A stretch of DNA of 64,000 bases. It comes from Moorena producens 3L. GTDB taxonomy: Bacteria > Cyanobacteriota > Cyanobacteriia > Cyanobacteriales > Coleofasciculaceae. This document shows positions 46,706 through 56,489 of this stretch, piece by piece. Made by a program: the position numbers and the translations under genes. The first letter of the stretch is position 1. Each line of letters begins with the position of its first letter. The stretch is from assembly GCF_000211815.1 (NCBI RefSeq), contig NZ_GL890940.1, positions 16,190 to 80,189 on the forward strand. The letters run 5' to 3'. Under the pieces are notes generated by a model that saw only the letters and a list, made by a program, of their open reading frames with translations, was not told where the DNA came from and searched no databases.

Positions 46706-47108
46706 ATAGGGTACAGGCTGAAAAACCGAGGCTGAGCCGGGAGAGAAACCCGTAACTTATTGACCTTAAAGTAGTAATGCCCGGAGGGTAGGGAAAGTCC
46801 TCCTTAAAAACCCAACCATCAACTAACAATTGGTGTGTGAACCCAGCAAGAAAGATAACACTTTGAAAAAAAATGGTACGGCGGGGCACGCCGAAACCAA
46901 GTGAAACAGGGAAGCAAGGGACTTTATAAGGCACTTCTCAAAAAGTAACTAAACGCTATCGCGAGACCAGCCCGCTGGGTCTTTCGTAAACTGAACTAGA
47001 ATCTTGGTCTTGACGGGATATTGGTTTAGGTATTGCCGCAAGGATACGGAGGTTTAAGGCCGGTCGTAGATCTAGGAATCCCCGCGTCTTTAGACCGGGG
47101 AGTGTCAA
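46706..47108 (+). ncRNA. Predicted structured RNA of the HEARO-like element
   Basis: Starts about seven bases after the perfect promoter. It has several stem-loops visible by eye (CGGG/CCCG, GGAGG/CCTCC, CGGCG/CGCCG) and a final strong hairpin at about 47076-47098. No ORF above 40 codons looks real. The RNA's extent and any guide segment are not determined. Confidence 0.4.
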
Positions 47109-47581
47109 GAGGCAACATCTTAGAGATTCTGGCCAACTGGCGCATCGCTTTCTTATCCCCCACACCCCACACCCGGTCAACCCACACCCCACACCTGAGG
47201 TCTTTGTTAAAAACCTACCCCTGTGAGGGGGTTAGGGGTGGGTGCCAATGCCCTTGCGCGTAGCGCTATAAAAGCTGACTGCTCAGAAGCTGATCGCTGA
47301 ATTATTACAGCTAGAGTGTATCTGTTTAACCATTTAAAGGTAACTTGTCAACTGCTATTTCTTCCTGATTAAATTAATTTTTTTTAAAAGTTTTGCTAGA
47401 TCAATAAAAATCTAGTAAATCCCCAAATTGTTCACAAAATATTAACAAAATTAAAGTACCATTATAAGTGGATACTTACTTTATTTTTAGATATTTTTGG
47501 CTCCTTACTATTTCTAGCGTTTATCGCAGTTATGAGGTACAGTATTTTTTGACGTTGATTCCCTGTTTTGATGCAGCGCAT

Positions 47582-47780
47582 CCCGATTACCGATTACCGA
47601 TTACCGATTACCGATTACCGATTACCGATTACCGATTACCGATTACCGATTACCGATTACCGATTACCGATTACCGATTACCGATTACCGATTACCGATT
47701 ACCGATTACCGATTACCGATTACCGATTACCGATTACCGATTACCGATTACCGATTACCGATTACCGATTACCGATTACC
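47582..47780. repeat. Heptanucleotide array CGATTAC, about 28 perfect units
   Basis: An unbroken 7-bp repeat with no visible mismatches, so it is young or kept uniform. Its 21-bp supra-period keeps frames open (P-I-T-D-Y-R-L repeats), but this is not a gene. The rest of 47150-47860 is short repeat and AT-rich sequence. Confidence 0.95.
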
Positions 47781-47865
47781 TAAAATCCCGAAATTGTGTA
47801 CCTCATAGCTATGATAATTGCTATCCACGACACAATATAAGTAATTAACACAAGCATTGCTCACG

Positions 47866-47912
47866 AAAAAAAAAGCCTCTGTAGAGATGTTATGAATAAC
47901 GTCTCTACAGAA
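47866..47912 (-). terminator. Hairpin with T-run on the minus strand
   Basis: TCTGTAGAGA-type arms of 16 bases around a short loop (one C/T mismatch), followed on the minus strand by GGCTTTTTTTTT. There is no minus-strand gene just upstream, so it may be a stand-alone mobile palindrome. Confidence 0.5.
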
Positions 47913-48295
47913 TATATAAGACTAGATAAAGTCTCTACTCTGTTTATTAATCAGGGATTGCATACATTCTATGAATGCTGATGTTACCGCTGACCGCTGA
48001 TAGCTAATAGCTAAATATTCGTTGGTTTTAAAACCAATACAAAACCCTGATATGACTATAGCAATCCTAAATCATTTTAAAAATAACTGGACTTCTGAAA
48101 AACTAGCTCATTCTCCATTAAAATCTGCCTTATGCCTTCTGCATACTGCCTGAAAGCAGCCCATTTATTTCACGAATAAGATAGGATTACTAGGCTCTCC
48201 TAGAGTGGCTAGGATAAATTAGTACAAAATAATCGCCATAGTTTTTGCTTAGTAAGCTCTTGAGTAATTTAAAAATGCAATTTTAATAAAAGCGA

Positions 48296-48500
48296 TGCAG
48301 AGGTGCGACCCGTGGCGAATTTAATTCGACGACTGTAAGGGCACCTAAGCGGTCTTGGGGGTTTACCCCGGAGACGAAACCTTAGACAGGGGAGCCTTTA
48401 TGGTTGGTAGGCTATGCAGATGCATGATTAAAACTTATTGATTAAGGCTCCCCTGTCTTACGGTAACTTCAAACCACTCGCTATTCCATCAAGAAAATGT
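48296..48500. repeat. Composite palindromic repeat with covarying hairpin (copy C)
   Basis: The order matches 36290-36600: GCGATGCAG, a 44-bp type palindrome (48302-48345), GCGGTCTTGGGGG, CCCCGGAGACGAAACC, hairpin (stem 48384-48398 with 48444-48458, GGGGAGCC/GGCTCCCC), then AACTTCAAACCACTCGC. The stem changed on both sides relative to copy A, so pairing is kept. Confidence 0.8.
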
Positions 48501-48621
48501 ATTTTTAGTTGATTGAATCCCTTGCTATTTAAGGGGTTAAGCTCATTTAAACTACTAATTTACTATAATCAGTCTAGGAGAGCCGATTACTATAGTTATT
48601 TTTAAAGAGAAACGTAGGTAT

Positions 48622-50763
48622 ATGACAAATCTAATCATACGTCCCATATACGACATCCAAGGTAAAGGTCATATCTCACCATTTGTTGGTCAGTCTGTCA
48701 CAACTACAGGTATTGTGACTGGGGTAGCGAGCAACGGCTTCTACCTACAAGACCCTTATGGAGATAATAATAATGCTACCTCAGATGGAATTTTTGTATT
48801 TACTAATTCTACTCCTACGGTCAGAATCCGTGACAAGGTGCAAGTGAGTGGTGATGTCCAAGAATTTCGGCGTAGTAACCGTTCCGATGACTTAACCCTG
48901 ACTGAAATTACTAACCTGACTAATATTAGGGTCTTATCATCGAACAACCCTTTACCTACTGCGGTGGTTATCGGTGAAGACCGTACAGTACCTACAGAAA
49001 TTATTGATGATGATGGTTTAACTGACTTCAATGAAGCTACTGATAGCATTGACTTTTACGAAAGCCTAGAAGGGATGCGGGTGCAAATCAATAATGCTGT
49101 AGCGGTTGCTCCCACTAATAGGTTTGGTGAAATTTGGACGGTTCCAGGTGATGTCAATCCTACTGGTGTTAATAATCGTGGTGGCATTACCATTAGTGAC
49201 GGTGACTTCAATCCAGAGCGAATTCAGATTGATGACACTCTATTCAATGGCATTTCTCCTACAGTTAATGTCGGTGACCAGCTCGGTACTGTAACAGGGG
49301 TACTTAGCTACAGTTTCGGTAACTTTGAACTCCAGTCTACTGAACCAATTAGTGCTACATCAGGTAACCTAACGCCAGAGATAACGAATTTAGTCAGTAG
49401 TGCCAATCAACTTACCATTGCTAGCTTCAATGTCGAAAACCTCGACCCCAATAGTCAAGATGGGGATGATGATATCGGTGATGGTAAATTTAATGCGATC
49501 GCATTTCAACTGATCAATAATCTCCAATCCCCCGATATCATTGCTCTGCAAGAGGTTCAAGACAATAACGGAACTATAGACAATGGTAATGTGGATGCTA
49601 GGGAAACCTACGAAACTCTGATTAATGCCATAGTTGCTGCTGGTGGACCTCAGTACTCCTTCTTTGATATCCCCCCTGTGGACCGTCAGGATGGGGGTCA
49701 ACCTGGTGGTAATATCCGCGTCGGTTACCTCTACAACCCTAACCGAGTTACCATCAACACTGATTCTGCTCAACGTATTGGTGTTGGTGAGACGGCTTTC
49801 GATAATACCCGCAAGTCTTTGTTGACGGAGTTTGAGTTTAACGGTGAAACCATCTCTGTTATTAATAATCACTTTTCTTCCAAGGGTGGTAGTGACCCTC
49901 TCTTTGGTGAGAATCAACCACCACAAAACGGTCAGGAGCAGAAACGGAATCAGCAAGCTCAAATCGTTAACGATTTTGTCGATACCATTCTGACTAATGA
50001 CCCTGATGCCAATGTCCTAGTGCTGGGAGACTTCAATACGTTTGATTTTGAAGAACCACTGGAAACTCTAAAAGGATATCACAATTCAGTGCTGACCAAT
50101 CTGACGGAAACGTTACCAGAGGATGAGCGTTACACATTTATTTTTGAAGGGAACTCTCAGGCACTTGACCATATTTTGGTCAGTGATCACCTAGTTGATG
50201 CTGGTGCTGAGTATGACATTGTCCACGTCAACAGTGAGTTTGCTGACCAAGCTAGCGACCATGACCCAATTTTAGCTCGCTTTACCTTACCTGAGCCAAC
50301 TATTATCAATGGCACCGCAGGTAGTGATCAGCTGACTGGTACTGATAACAATGACATTATCACTGGTTTCCAAGCTCGAGATTTGCTCACTGGTGGTGGT
50401 GGTAATGATCAGTTTGTCTACACCTCACACCGAGATGCTGGCGATCAGATCACCGACTTTGAAGTGGGAAGTGACAAAATTGTTCTTACTGAGTTATTTA
50501 ATAATAACGGAATTACAGTTGCTAATTATGATGATGCGATTAATCGGGGCTTTCTGAGTTTTGCTTTACAGGATAATTTTGCTGTTGTTTTGTTTGACCA
50601 AGATGGCTCTGATGACAGCAATTATCAAGGGGTATTCAGGGAATTAAAACAAGAATTTCCGTTCCCTTTTTTAAATACTAATTCAGATGGAAGTCAGATA
50701 TTTCTCCTTCTGGAAAATGTTGATGTTGTTGAGCTACATGATTCTAGTAATTTTGTGATATAA
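48622..50763 (+). CDS. Secreted endonuclease/exonuclease/phosphatase-family nuclease with RTX-type tail
   Basis: A 713-aa protein. Residues 1-255 form an OB/LTD-like domain as in ExeM/NucH extracellular nucleases. The EEP catalytic domain (about 268-560) has I-A-S-F-N-V-E-N-L, I-A-L-Q-E-V-Q-D, N-N-H-F-S-S-K, L-V-L-G-D-F-N-T and S-D-H-D-P-I. The C-terminal 140 residues carry RTX-like calcium-binding repeats (L-T-G-T-D-N-N-D and L-T-G-G-G-G-N-D-Q-F-V), the usual signal for type I secretion. It probably degrades extracellular DNA to obtain phosphate. No signal peptide, in keeping with type I export. Single gene. Confidence 0.88.
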   Translation: MTNLIIRPIYDIQGKGHISPFVGQSVTTTGIVTGVASNGFYLQDPYGDNNNATSDGIFVFTNSTPTVRIRDKVQVSGDVQEFRRSNRSDDLTLTEITNLTNIRVLSSNNPLPTAVVIGEDRTVPTEIIDDDGLTDFNEATDSIDFYESLEGMRVQINNAVAVAPTNRFGEIWTVPGDVNPTGVNNRGGITISDGDFNPERIQIDDTLFNGISPTVNVGDQLGTVTGVLSYSFGNFELQSTEPISATSGNLTPEITNLVSSANQLTIASFNVENLDPNSQDGDDDIGDGKFNAIAFQLINNLQSPDIIALQEVQDNNGTIDNGNVDARETYETLINAIVAAGGPQYSFFDIPPVDRQDGGQPGGNIRVGYLYNPNRVTINTDSAQRIGVGETAFDNTRKSLLTEFEFNGETISVINNHFSSKGGSDPLFGENQPPQNGQEQKRNQQAQIVNDFVDTILTNDPDANVLVLGDFNTFDFEEPLETLKGYHNSVLTNLTETLPEDERYTFIFEGNSQALDHILVSDHLVDAGAEYDIVHVNSEFADQASDHDPILARFTLPEPTIINGTAGSDQLTGTDNNDIITGFQARDLLTGGGGNDQFVYTSHRDAGDQITDFEVGSDKIVLTELFNNNGITVANYDDAINRGFLSFALQDNFAVVLFDQDGSDDSNYQGVFRELKQEFPFPFLNTNSDGSQIFLLLENVDVVELHDSSNFVI

Positions 50764-51373
50764 AAGGTTGAAGGTTAGTTTGTTGAAGGTTAGTTTGTTG
50801 AAGGTTGGGAGGTTGAAGGTTGGGAGGTTGAAGGTGAGTTGCTTGAAGGTTAAAGGTTAAAGGTTAGCAGGTTGAAGGTTAGGAGGTTGTTCGCGTAGCG
50901 TGGCCAAAGGCCAAGGTTATTTGGTTGAATAATCTTTATCCTGTTCCAAATAATGTTTAAGATTTTTGAGCTGATTTTCGGTGCTTATCAAGGGCTACAA
51001 TAAATCCCGCTACTGTTAGATTTGGTGTTAGCATTCAGCTATAGCGCGTGTCGCGTATCAGCTTATGGGTTAGGTCCGATGGGTCGAAGCCTGTGCCACG
51101 CTACTGTTCCCACCTCAAGCAGCGTGGCCACAGGCCAAGGGTGCCCGTAGCGCAATCGCTGCTTTTCAATAAAAGAGGTAAGCATTCGTTTAATCTTGAG
51201 TTATGGGAAGCTGACGGTTGACAGCTGACGGCTGAATGCTTACGATTTGGTAGTCTACTCAAAAGACCTCTTGCAAAACTCCAAAACTATTGCCGACTCC
51301 CGACTCCCGACTCCCGACTCCCGACTCCCGACTCCCGACTCCCTACTCCCTACTCCCTAAAACCTAAAACCTA
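50764..51373. repeat. Gene-free repeat stretch
   Basis: GGTTGAA-type repeats right after the nuclease gene (50764-50880), GTTCGCGTAGCGTGGCC palindromes (50890, 51110) and a CGACTCC heptamer array (51293-51359). No gene. Confidence 0.8.
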
Positions 51374-52648
51374 TCATTTGCGCCAAGACAAACGAACAGG
51401 CATTTCCGAGCGTGGCATCAATTCTGGGATCTCATTGGTAGCTTTAAACCTTGCCATGCACTTACCATACCAGTTAGCTCCTGGAAAAGCCGTTAAACCA
51501 TGAGCAAACACACTAATCAACACAGTTACTACCATAGTACTAAACATCACTTCAGTACCCTGAATTCCATCCCCCTCTAAAATTAGTAAACCATACAATA
51601 TTGAAGCCACTCCCCTCGGTCCAAACCAGCCCAAAAATAAAATAGTATACCAACGCAACTTCATACCAATCACACTAATAGCAACCCCTACCATCCGAGC
51701 AATGGTCAGAGTAGCAATGGCGTACAATCCCATCTGCCAACTAACCCCATCCAGAGCAGGAAATACCATCATTGAGCCATAAATCATAAAAATCAGCAGC
51801 ACCAGCAACTGTCCCTCTGCTTCTCCAAACTCATACAAACAATCACAAATTGATGGAGCTGTATTCCCTAGGGTCAAGCCAGCACAAAACGCGGCAATAA
51901 AACCATTTCCCCCCACTAATTCTGCGATCGCATAAGCGCATAACGAGAGTCCTAATACCGATAAATCTTCAAAACTATGAGTAATCCACTTGCGGCGAAC
52001 ACTCTGTGACACCAACCAACCGCCAATATAGCCAACTGCTACCCCAACGATTGGCCCGAGAATCACTTGCATAGCAGCAAAGCGAAACCAAAAGCTTGCT
52101 GTTCCCGTCCCTTCCATTGTTCCAGCTAAGGAAAGGAAAATTAATAGAATCGGTAAACAAATACCATCATTCAAACCACTTTCAACATTGAGGGATTGAC
52201 GAATACAAATTGGCACACGAGGACTGCTGACCACCGCTTGTCCTAAAGCAGCATCAGTGGGAGCCAGAATTGTTGCCAACCCTGCTGCTTCCCAGAATTC
52301 TAAGCTACCTCCAAGCAACAGTACTGCCAAAATTGTTCCTAGGATAATTGTCAGCGGTAGACCAATACCTAACAGACGTACCGGTAAATTGTAGTCTCGA
52401 CGCAACAGTTTAAGATTAATCCGAGAAGCATCAGTGAACAAAACCAGAATCAACGTAAATTCAGCAATTATCCGAACAAGCTCATGCTCTACCTCCAGAT
52501 TCAATAAACCCAACAATTGCGGACTCAATAAAACTCCAAATATCACAAAAGCCATCGGTGGCGTAATCACACTTTTCTCAATGCGCCCAGAAATTAAACC
52601 AAAGCCGAGGATAAATAGAGCAATAATCGCAAATAGTTCAGTGTTCAT
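51374..52648 (-). CDS. CPA1-family Na+/H+ antiporter
   Basis: A 424-aa integral membrane protein with about 12 hydrophobic segments. The family signature for the ion site is in T-I-L-A-P-T-D-A-A-L-G and N-V-E-S-G-L-N-D-G (residues about 127-160), where the conserved Asp lies in the N-D-G motif. G-W-F-G-P-R-G-V-A-S-I also fits. It would exchange sodium or potassium for protons at the plasma membrane. The cytoplasmic regulatory tail is very short. Single gene; ATG start. Confidence 0.9.
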   Translation of the reverse strand: MNTELFAIIALFILGFGLISGRIEKSVITPPMAFVIFGVLLSPQLLGLLNLEVEHELVRIIAEFTLILVLFTDASRINLKLLRRDYNLPVRLLGIGLPLTIILGTILAVLLLGGSLEFWEAAGLATILAPTDAALGQAVVSSPRVPICIRQSLNVESGLNDGICLPILLIFLSLAGTMEGTGTASFWFRFAAMQVILGPIVGVAVGYIGGWLVSQSVRRKWITHSFEDLSVLGLSLCAYAIAELVGGNGFIAAFCAGLTLGNTAPSICDCLYEFGEAEGQLLVLLIFMIYGSMMVFPALDGVSWQMGLYAIATLTIARMVGVAISVIGMKLRWYTILFLGWFGPRGVASILYGLLILEGDGIQGTEVMFSTMVVTVLISVFAHGLTAFPGANWYGKCMARFKATNEIPELMPRSEMPVRLSWRK

Positions 52649-52756
52649 GGAATTTATCTAAATCCTGAGTGTGTCAGTGCTATACCAAAGGGAACAGGGA
52701 ACAGGGAACAGGGAACAGGGAATAGGAAAAAAATTCTGTGTACCTGATAGTTATGA

Positions 52757-52913
52757 AAAGTACTGATAGCTGATAGCTGATAGCTGATAGCTGATAGCTG
52801 ATAGCTGATAGCTGAATGCTGATAGCTGAATGCTGATAGCTGAATGCTGATAGCTGAATGCTGATAGCTGAATGCTGATAGCTGAATGCTGAATGCTGAT
52901 AGCTGAATGCTTA
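52757..52913. repeat. Heptanucleotide array (GCTGATA/GCTGAAT)
   Basis: About 22 units of two types, between the antiporter and the CPBP gene. Confidence 0.93.
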
Positions 52914-52915
52914 AG

Positions 52916-53530
52916 TTACAAAAGTCTGCTTTTGCCACCCAAGCCAATCAGCCAGATCACAACAAACAACCAGTGAATGACTACAGCTGTCCAGATGGAG
53001 CCACTTTGAAGATAAGCAATAGTACAAATAATTCCCAAAAGTGTAGCTAGGAATAGAAAAATAGGTTTAAAAAATGTTTCCATTGCCGCCGGATAGAAGG
53101 TGATAGCATTCAGTGGATGATAGATAACAAAAATGACTAAACTGACTGTAGACCAAGCGGATAGTGAAATTAAGGAAGGGTTTTCTGAGGGATGAGGTAA
53201 TAATAAAACCCGGAAAAATATTTCTTCAAGTATTGCTGGGGTAAACAGAGCAGTTATCATAATCTTTCCCACTAAATACCAAGAGGTTTTGACATTAACA
53301 GCACTTACATCAGTTTTCCTGAATAAAGGAGATAATGGGGGATTATCAATAGTAAGTAAGTTCTGATCTAGTTTTAGAAAGCCGTTCCGGAAACCAATCG
53401 GTAAAGCAATTAAACCATAAATCACGATTAAGATAACTACAATTACCCAAGCTTGACCATCAGGAAACGTTAATATCCCAGCCATCAAGCGCTCGGTAAC
53501 TCTTTCAGCAAATTTGGCTAACATCTCCAT
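52916..53530 (-). CDS. CPBP-family intramembrane metalloprotease
   Basis: A 204-aa protein with about five hydrophobic segments. The CPBP (CAAX protease/bacteriocin-processing) signature is L-E-E-I-F-F-R (residues about 107-113), with later His in F-V-I-Y-H-P-L-N and V-I-H-W. These form the metal site within the membrane. Family members trim prenylated proteins or peptides, or give immunity to bacteriocins. The last residues lie next to the heptamer array. No peptide gene is adjacent, so the substrate is open. Confidence 0.85.
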   Translation of the reverse strand: MEMLAKFAERVTERLMAGILTFPDGQAWVIVVILIVIYGLIALPIGFRNGFLKLDQNLLTIDNPPLSPLFRKTDVSAVNVKTSWYLVGKIMITALFTPAILEEIFFRVLLLPHPSENPSLISLSAWSTVSLVIFVIYHPLNAITFYPAAMETFFKPIFLFLATLLGIICTIAYLQSGSIWTAVVIHWLFVVIWLIGLGGKSRLL

Positions 53531-53595
53531 ACTGACATCTCTAGAACTAGTAACATCCTTATGTTACTAGGTAAGCATTAGCTGAATGCTTACAT

Positions 53596-54663
53596 TCATA
53601 CTCCTTTAAACCCAAATTCCATTTCTTTCATCGATTCTGCCACAATGATAGTATCAGTTTTAGGAAGTTTGCGAGAAATACCAATTTGATTCAGGACAAT
53701 GCCGCCAATAATTACAGCACCACCAATATACTGAGCTATTGTTGGTACTTCTGATAGAATCAAGTAAGCTGCTAAAATGCCCGCTACCGGACTAAAGGAA
53801 CTCGCCAGAGAAACATCGGATGCAGTAGTAGTCTTCAAACCCTTAAACCAACAGAGTTGACCTCCTACTACAATCACAGCCCCATAGAGCAGCATCCATT
53901 GCCAGACAAATGGTGATAAAGCATCCATAAAATGACCTACTCCAAATAACTTAATCACCGCAACCAAGAAAATGACCGTACCTGTAGCAGTTCTGAACAC
54001 GGTAAAGATTCCCAGAGGGATTTGGCGCAGCTTGACTTTACTAATAATGGTAGAAATTGCTAATGCGATCGCTCCTGCTGCTGCCATCAATTCACCGACA
54101 CCAATCCTAAAGCCTCCACCCATATTAATCATGTTTTCCTGGGGAGGCTGAAGCACAATAGTCAGGATTACACCAATAAATGAAATAATCGCACCAGCTA
54201 TCACCCAACGATTTACCCGTTCTTTGAGAAGTAAAACCGACAAAGCCAAAGCAAGAGGAGGCTCAATGCGTCCAATCAGCACTACATTATTAACAGCAGT
54301 GCGCTCAAGAGCGATAAATATCAGAGATGGTGCCAGTGCTCCTGACAAAACTGCAACACCTAGTAACCCTAACCAATCTGTTCCAGAGAGTTGTCTGAGG
54401 GCTCGAAAATTCCACTGTCGTCCATAAATAGCAATCAACGCTAGCAACGCGCAGAGATTGCCAACAAACAACACATTACAGAAGGAAATAGGATTTCTAC
54501 CATCAATTAAATTATCTGCACCCAGGTCAGTGAGCTTACGAATGACCGAATTCGCTGCTGCAAAAATCAGGATAGCGATCAATAAGTAACCACGCCCTGG
54601 AATCCGATTCAACCAATCTGTTGTTTTAGCAATGAAACTTGACATAGACGTTGACAATAGCAA
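53596..54663 (-). CDS. EamA/DMT-family transporter
   Basis: A 355-aa protein with ten predicted helices in two EamA repeats (first about 25-150, second about 185-320; G-R-I-E-P-P-L-A-L-A and S-S-F-S-P-V-A-G-I-L-A-A). Drug/metabolite exporters of this kind carry amino acids, nucleosides or other small molecules. The substrate is not predictable. It follows the CPBP gene on the same strand with a 65-base gap, so the two may share a transcript. The N-terminus (M-L-L-S-T-S-M-S-S-F) offers a second start at Met7. Confidence 0.88.
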   Translation of the reverse strand: MLLSTSMSSFIAKTTDWLNRIPGRGYLLIAILIFAAANSVIRKLTDLGADNLIDGRNPISFCNVLFVGNLCALLALIAIYGRQWNFRALRQLSGTDWLGLLGVAVLSGALAPSLIFIALERTAVNNVVLIGRIEPPLALALSVLLLKERVNRWVIAGAIISFIGVILTIVLQPPQENMINMGGGFRIGVGELMAAAGAIALAISTIISKVKLRQIPLGIFTVFRTATGTVIFLVAVIKLFGVGHFMDALSPFVWQWMLLYGAVIVVGGQLCWFKGLKTTTASDVSLASSFSPVAGILAAYLILSEVPTIAQYIGGAVIIGGIVLNQIGISRKLPKTDTIIVAESMKEMEFGFKGV

Positions 54664-54748
54664 AGTTTCAATGAATCATATCATGTCCAGTGGTGCGCGG
54701 TAGTTTTATAGTCGAAGGTTTTTTGGGTAATAGGTAATAGGTAAGCAT

Positions 54749-55548
54749 TCAGCCGTTTGGAAGATCTGAACTACGGTCAAATACTCCAATATTGTCTAAG
54801 CCTAAAAATCCCCCTTCAAATACATTGTTGCCGTCGAAATCTTTGCGGTTAACCCACCAAGTAAAGTTCAGCAGAAGTTTTTGAAAGACCCGTTCTAAAA
54901 ACTGGCGATCGCCTGTGCCATGGAACTGTTTTTCCAGCTTATAAACTTGCCAGGTTGCCCACCCATGCACGGGAGGATTAACATCTGAAAAGTTCCATTC
55001 ATAGGCGGGAATTTGCCCATTGGGATGCATATACCACTCCCGCGTCATTAAGTCAAGTTGATTCTTAGCAAAATCTGGATCAATCATTGCTAAGGGGATG
55101 CAGTGGAATGCCAAATCCCAGGCTGCAAACCAGGGATATTCCCATTTATCGGGCATCGAAATAATATCTGCATTGTTGAGATGATTCCATTGCTGATTCC
55201 TGACTTTGAGACGTTCTGGTGGAGGTGGCGGTTGATTGGGGTCACCCTTGAGCCAGGTTTCTACGTTGTAGTAATAATACTGTTTACTCCACAACAGTCC
55301 TGCGAAGGCTTGACGCTGAATATTACGCTGATCATCATTAATTCCGGGTGGTGCGATCGCATGGTAAAACTGATCCGCTTCTGAGCGACGGGTGGCAATA
55401 ATCCGTGAAAACTCACTGCCAAAGGGTTGGGGGATATTGGGAGCATCACTCAGCCACAGCTTAATCACCCGAGTCTCCCCAGCACCAATAGTAAATCGGT
55501 AATGAGGAGCCACTTTTGTGCCGACTTTGCTAGGATTGACAGCATTCT
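54749..55548 (-). pseudogene. GH63/MGH1-like glucosidase fragment (middle part)
   Basis: The open frame runs from the edge of the HEARO-like element (reading A-V-N-P-S-K-V-G-T-K-V-A-P-H-Y-R-F) to a stop made by repeat DNA at 54749. It holds typical blocks of a large glucosidase of about 890 aa: R-Q-A-F-A-G-L-L-W-S-K-Q, S-M-P-D-K-W-E-Y-P-W-F-A-A-W-D and G-G-F-L-G-L-D-N-I-G-V-F-D-R. Both the N-terminal and C-terminal thirds are missing, so it is not functional. The C-terminus ends in a TAAGCATTCAGC repeat. Confidence 0.85.
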
Positions 55549-55955
55549 TTTGACACTCCCCGCCCTATAAGAGCGGGGATTCTTAGTTCTACGACATGCC
55601 TTAAAATTAGTTATCCTGAAATGCCTTACTTAAGCCAAATATTCGTCCAGAAGAACCAAATATTGAGCCTAATTTAACTAACCCCAGTGGGCTTGTCTCC
55701 CTAAGCGTTGGGATTGCCCGTTCCCGTGTGCCCCACGGTACGTTATATACTTTAAATTTGTACTTTACTGGTTTTCGGTGTCTGTTAAGACCCATGGGTT
55801 TTGGCGAGGTTTTTCGCTCCTCGTGTACTAGTATCGCAAAACGCTCGTTGTTTTTAAATTGGCAGTACCGACTTTTCCTGCCTGTACTAGGCTACATGTT
55901 TATTCTATCACACTCTACTTAAAAGCCGTCGAAGGAAGGACGGGGCTTGAAACCC
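55548..55955 (-). mobile_element. HEARO-like noncoding mobile element, second copy
   Basis: Read on the minus strand it starts near CAAGCCCCGTCC, has GTACAGGC and GGGGCAC motifs in the same order as the element at 46489-47108, and ends AAGAATCCCCGCTC followed by a matching GCGGGGAGTGTCAA. No ORF. It lies exactly between fragments of two different glycoside hydrolase genes. Confidence 0.5.
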
Positions 55956-55957
55956 AT

Positions 55958-56489
55958 TTTTTTTGGTCAATCCTGGCAAACTAATCATGGTATCTGGCCC
56001 CCAATCCCCAAACCAAGGGTAGCCTGCGATAATCGTTTTATCATCAGGTGCATCTGCTAAAGGGCGGTTGACAATAAATTGGTCAGCCGCCCATACTAAT
56101 TGCCGGATCCAACTGGGGGTAGTTTTGAGATTGTGGGCAGCATCCCAACGGTTGATTAACTGCTGCTGGTATTGATAATGAGCGTCTAAGGCTGTGTTGC
56201 CATCAAGTTCAGGATGTTCTTCAGTGCTGACCACCAGAGTCAGGGATTCCCCAACTTTAAGTTGGGTCTCAAAGGTTGCGACATGGAGATGATCTTCGCG
56301 ATCGCTTAATCCACGATTACGATTCAAGGGGAGCTTGAGAGCAGCAATCAGCAATCCATGATAACGTCGGGTAACTAGACCAGCTATCGTCCCTGATGCG
56401 TAGCCTCCAATTCCATTGGTAACTAGCCATTCCCGTGATTCTCCTGTGGGTAGATTACCGCAAATTTCTCGTCCCAAGTCATTACTCAT
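55958..56489 (-). pseudogene. Amylo-alpha-1,6-glucosidase (glycogen debranching) N-terminal fragment
   Basis: ATG at 56489 (M-S-N-D-L-G-R-E-I-C-G). Matches the N-terminal 175 residues of bacterial debranching enzymes: W-L-V-T-N-G-I-G-G-Y-A-S-G-T, R-R-Y-H-G-L-L and A-G-Y-P-W-F-G-D-W. The active-site block normally reads W-G-R-D-T; here it is W-G-P-D-T. The frame then enters the HEARO-like element after S-L-P-G-L-T. About 500 residues are missing, so it is a pseudogene. Confidence 0.85.

Larger units (their letters stand above)
46489..47108 (+). mobile_element. HEARO-like (IscB omega-RNA type) noncoding mobile element without an ORF
   Basis: The left end is close to GAAAGCCCCGCG. The right end is GGAATCCCCGCGTCTTTAG followed by a matching GGGGAGTGTCAA, a hairpin that I recall as the 3' end of HEARO RNAs, just before iscB genes. 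Inside are short hairpins (CGGGAGAGAAACCCG, CGGCGGGGCACGCCG). GTACAGGC and GGGGCAC motifs are shared with the element at 55548-55955. There is no iscB or tnpB frame, so this would be a solo RNA element. The assignment rests on memory of end sequences. Confidence 0.5.
45842..47150 (+). pseudogene. DUF4351/Rpn-associated type protein gene with three mobile insertions
   Basis: The N-terminal part (45842-46138, M-T-R-Q-P-H-D-Q-F-A-K-Q-Y-L-T-E-L-L) is a family common in cyanobacteria. It is broken by (1) a 47-bp nested palindrome at 46139-46185, after which the frame resumes K-K-N-S-V-S-E-T-D-L-T; (2) a 24-bp repeat near 46402-46430 that adds a TAG between G-R-D-R and T-Q-T-Q-A-I-N-E-L-V; and (3) an insertion of about 620 bp (46489-47108), after which G-N-I-L-E-I-L-A-N-W-R-I follows. 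Removing all three gives one continuous frame. The tail after about 47150 is repeat. Confidence 0.75.

Noticed and set aside
47468..47848. 126-codon frame of P-I-T-D-Y-R-L repeats
   Set aside because: Made by the 7-bp array, which reads open in several frames; not coding.
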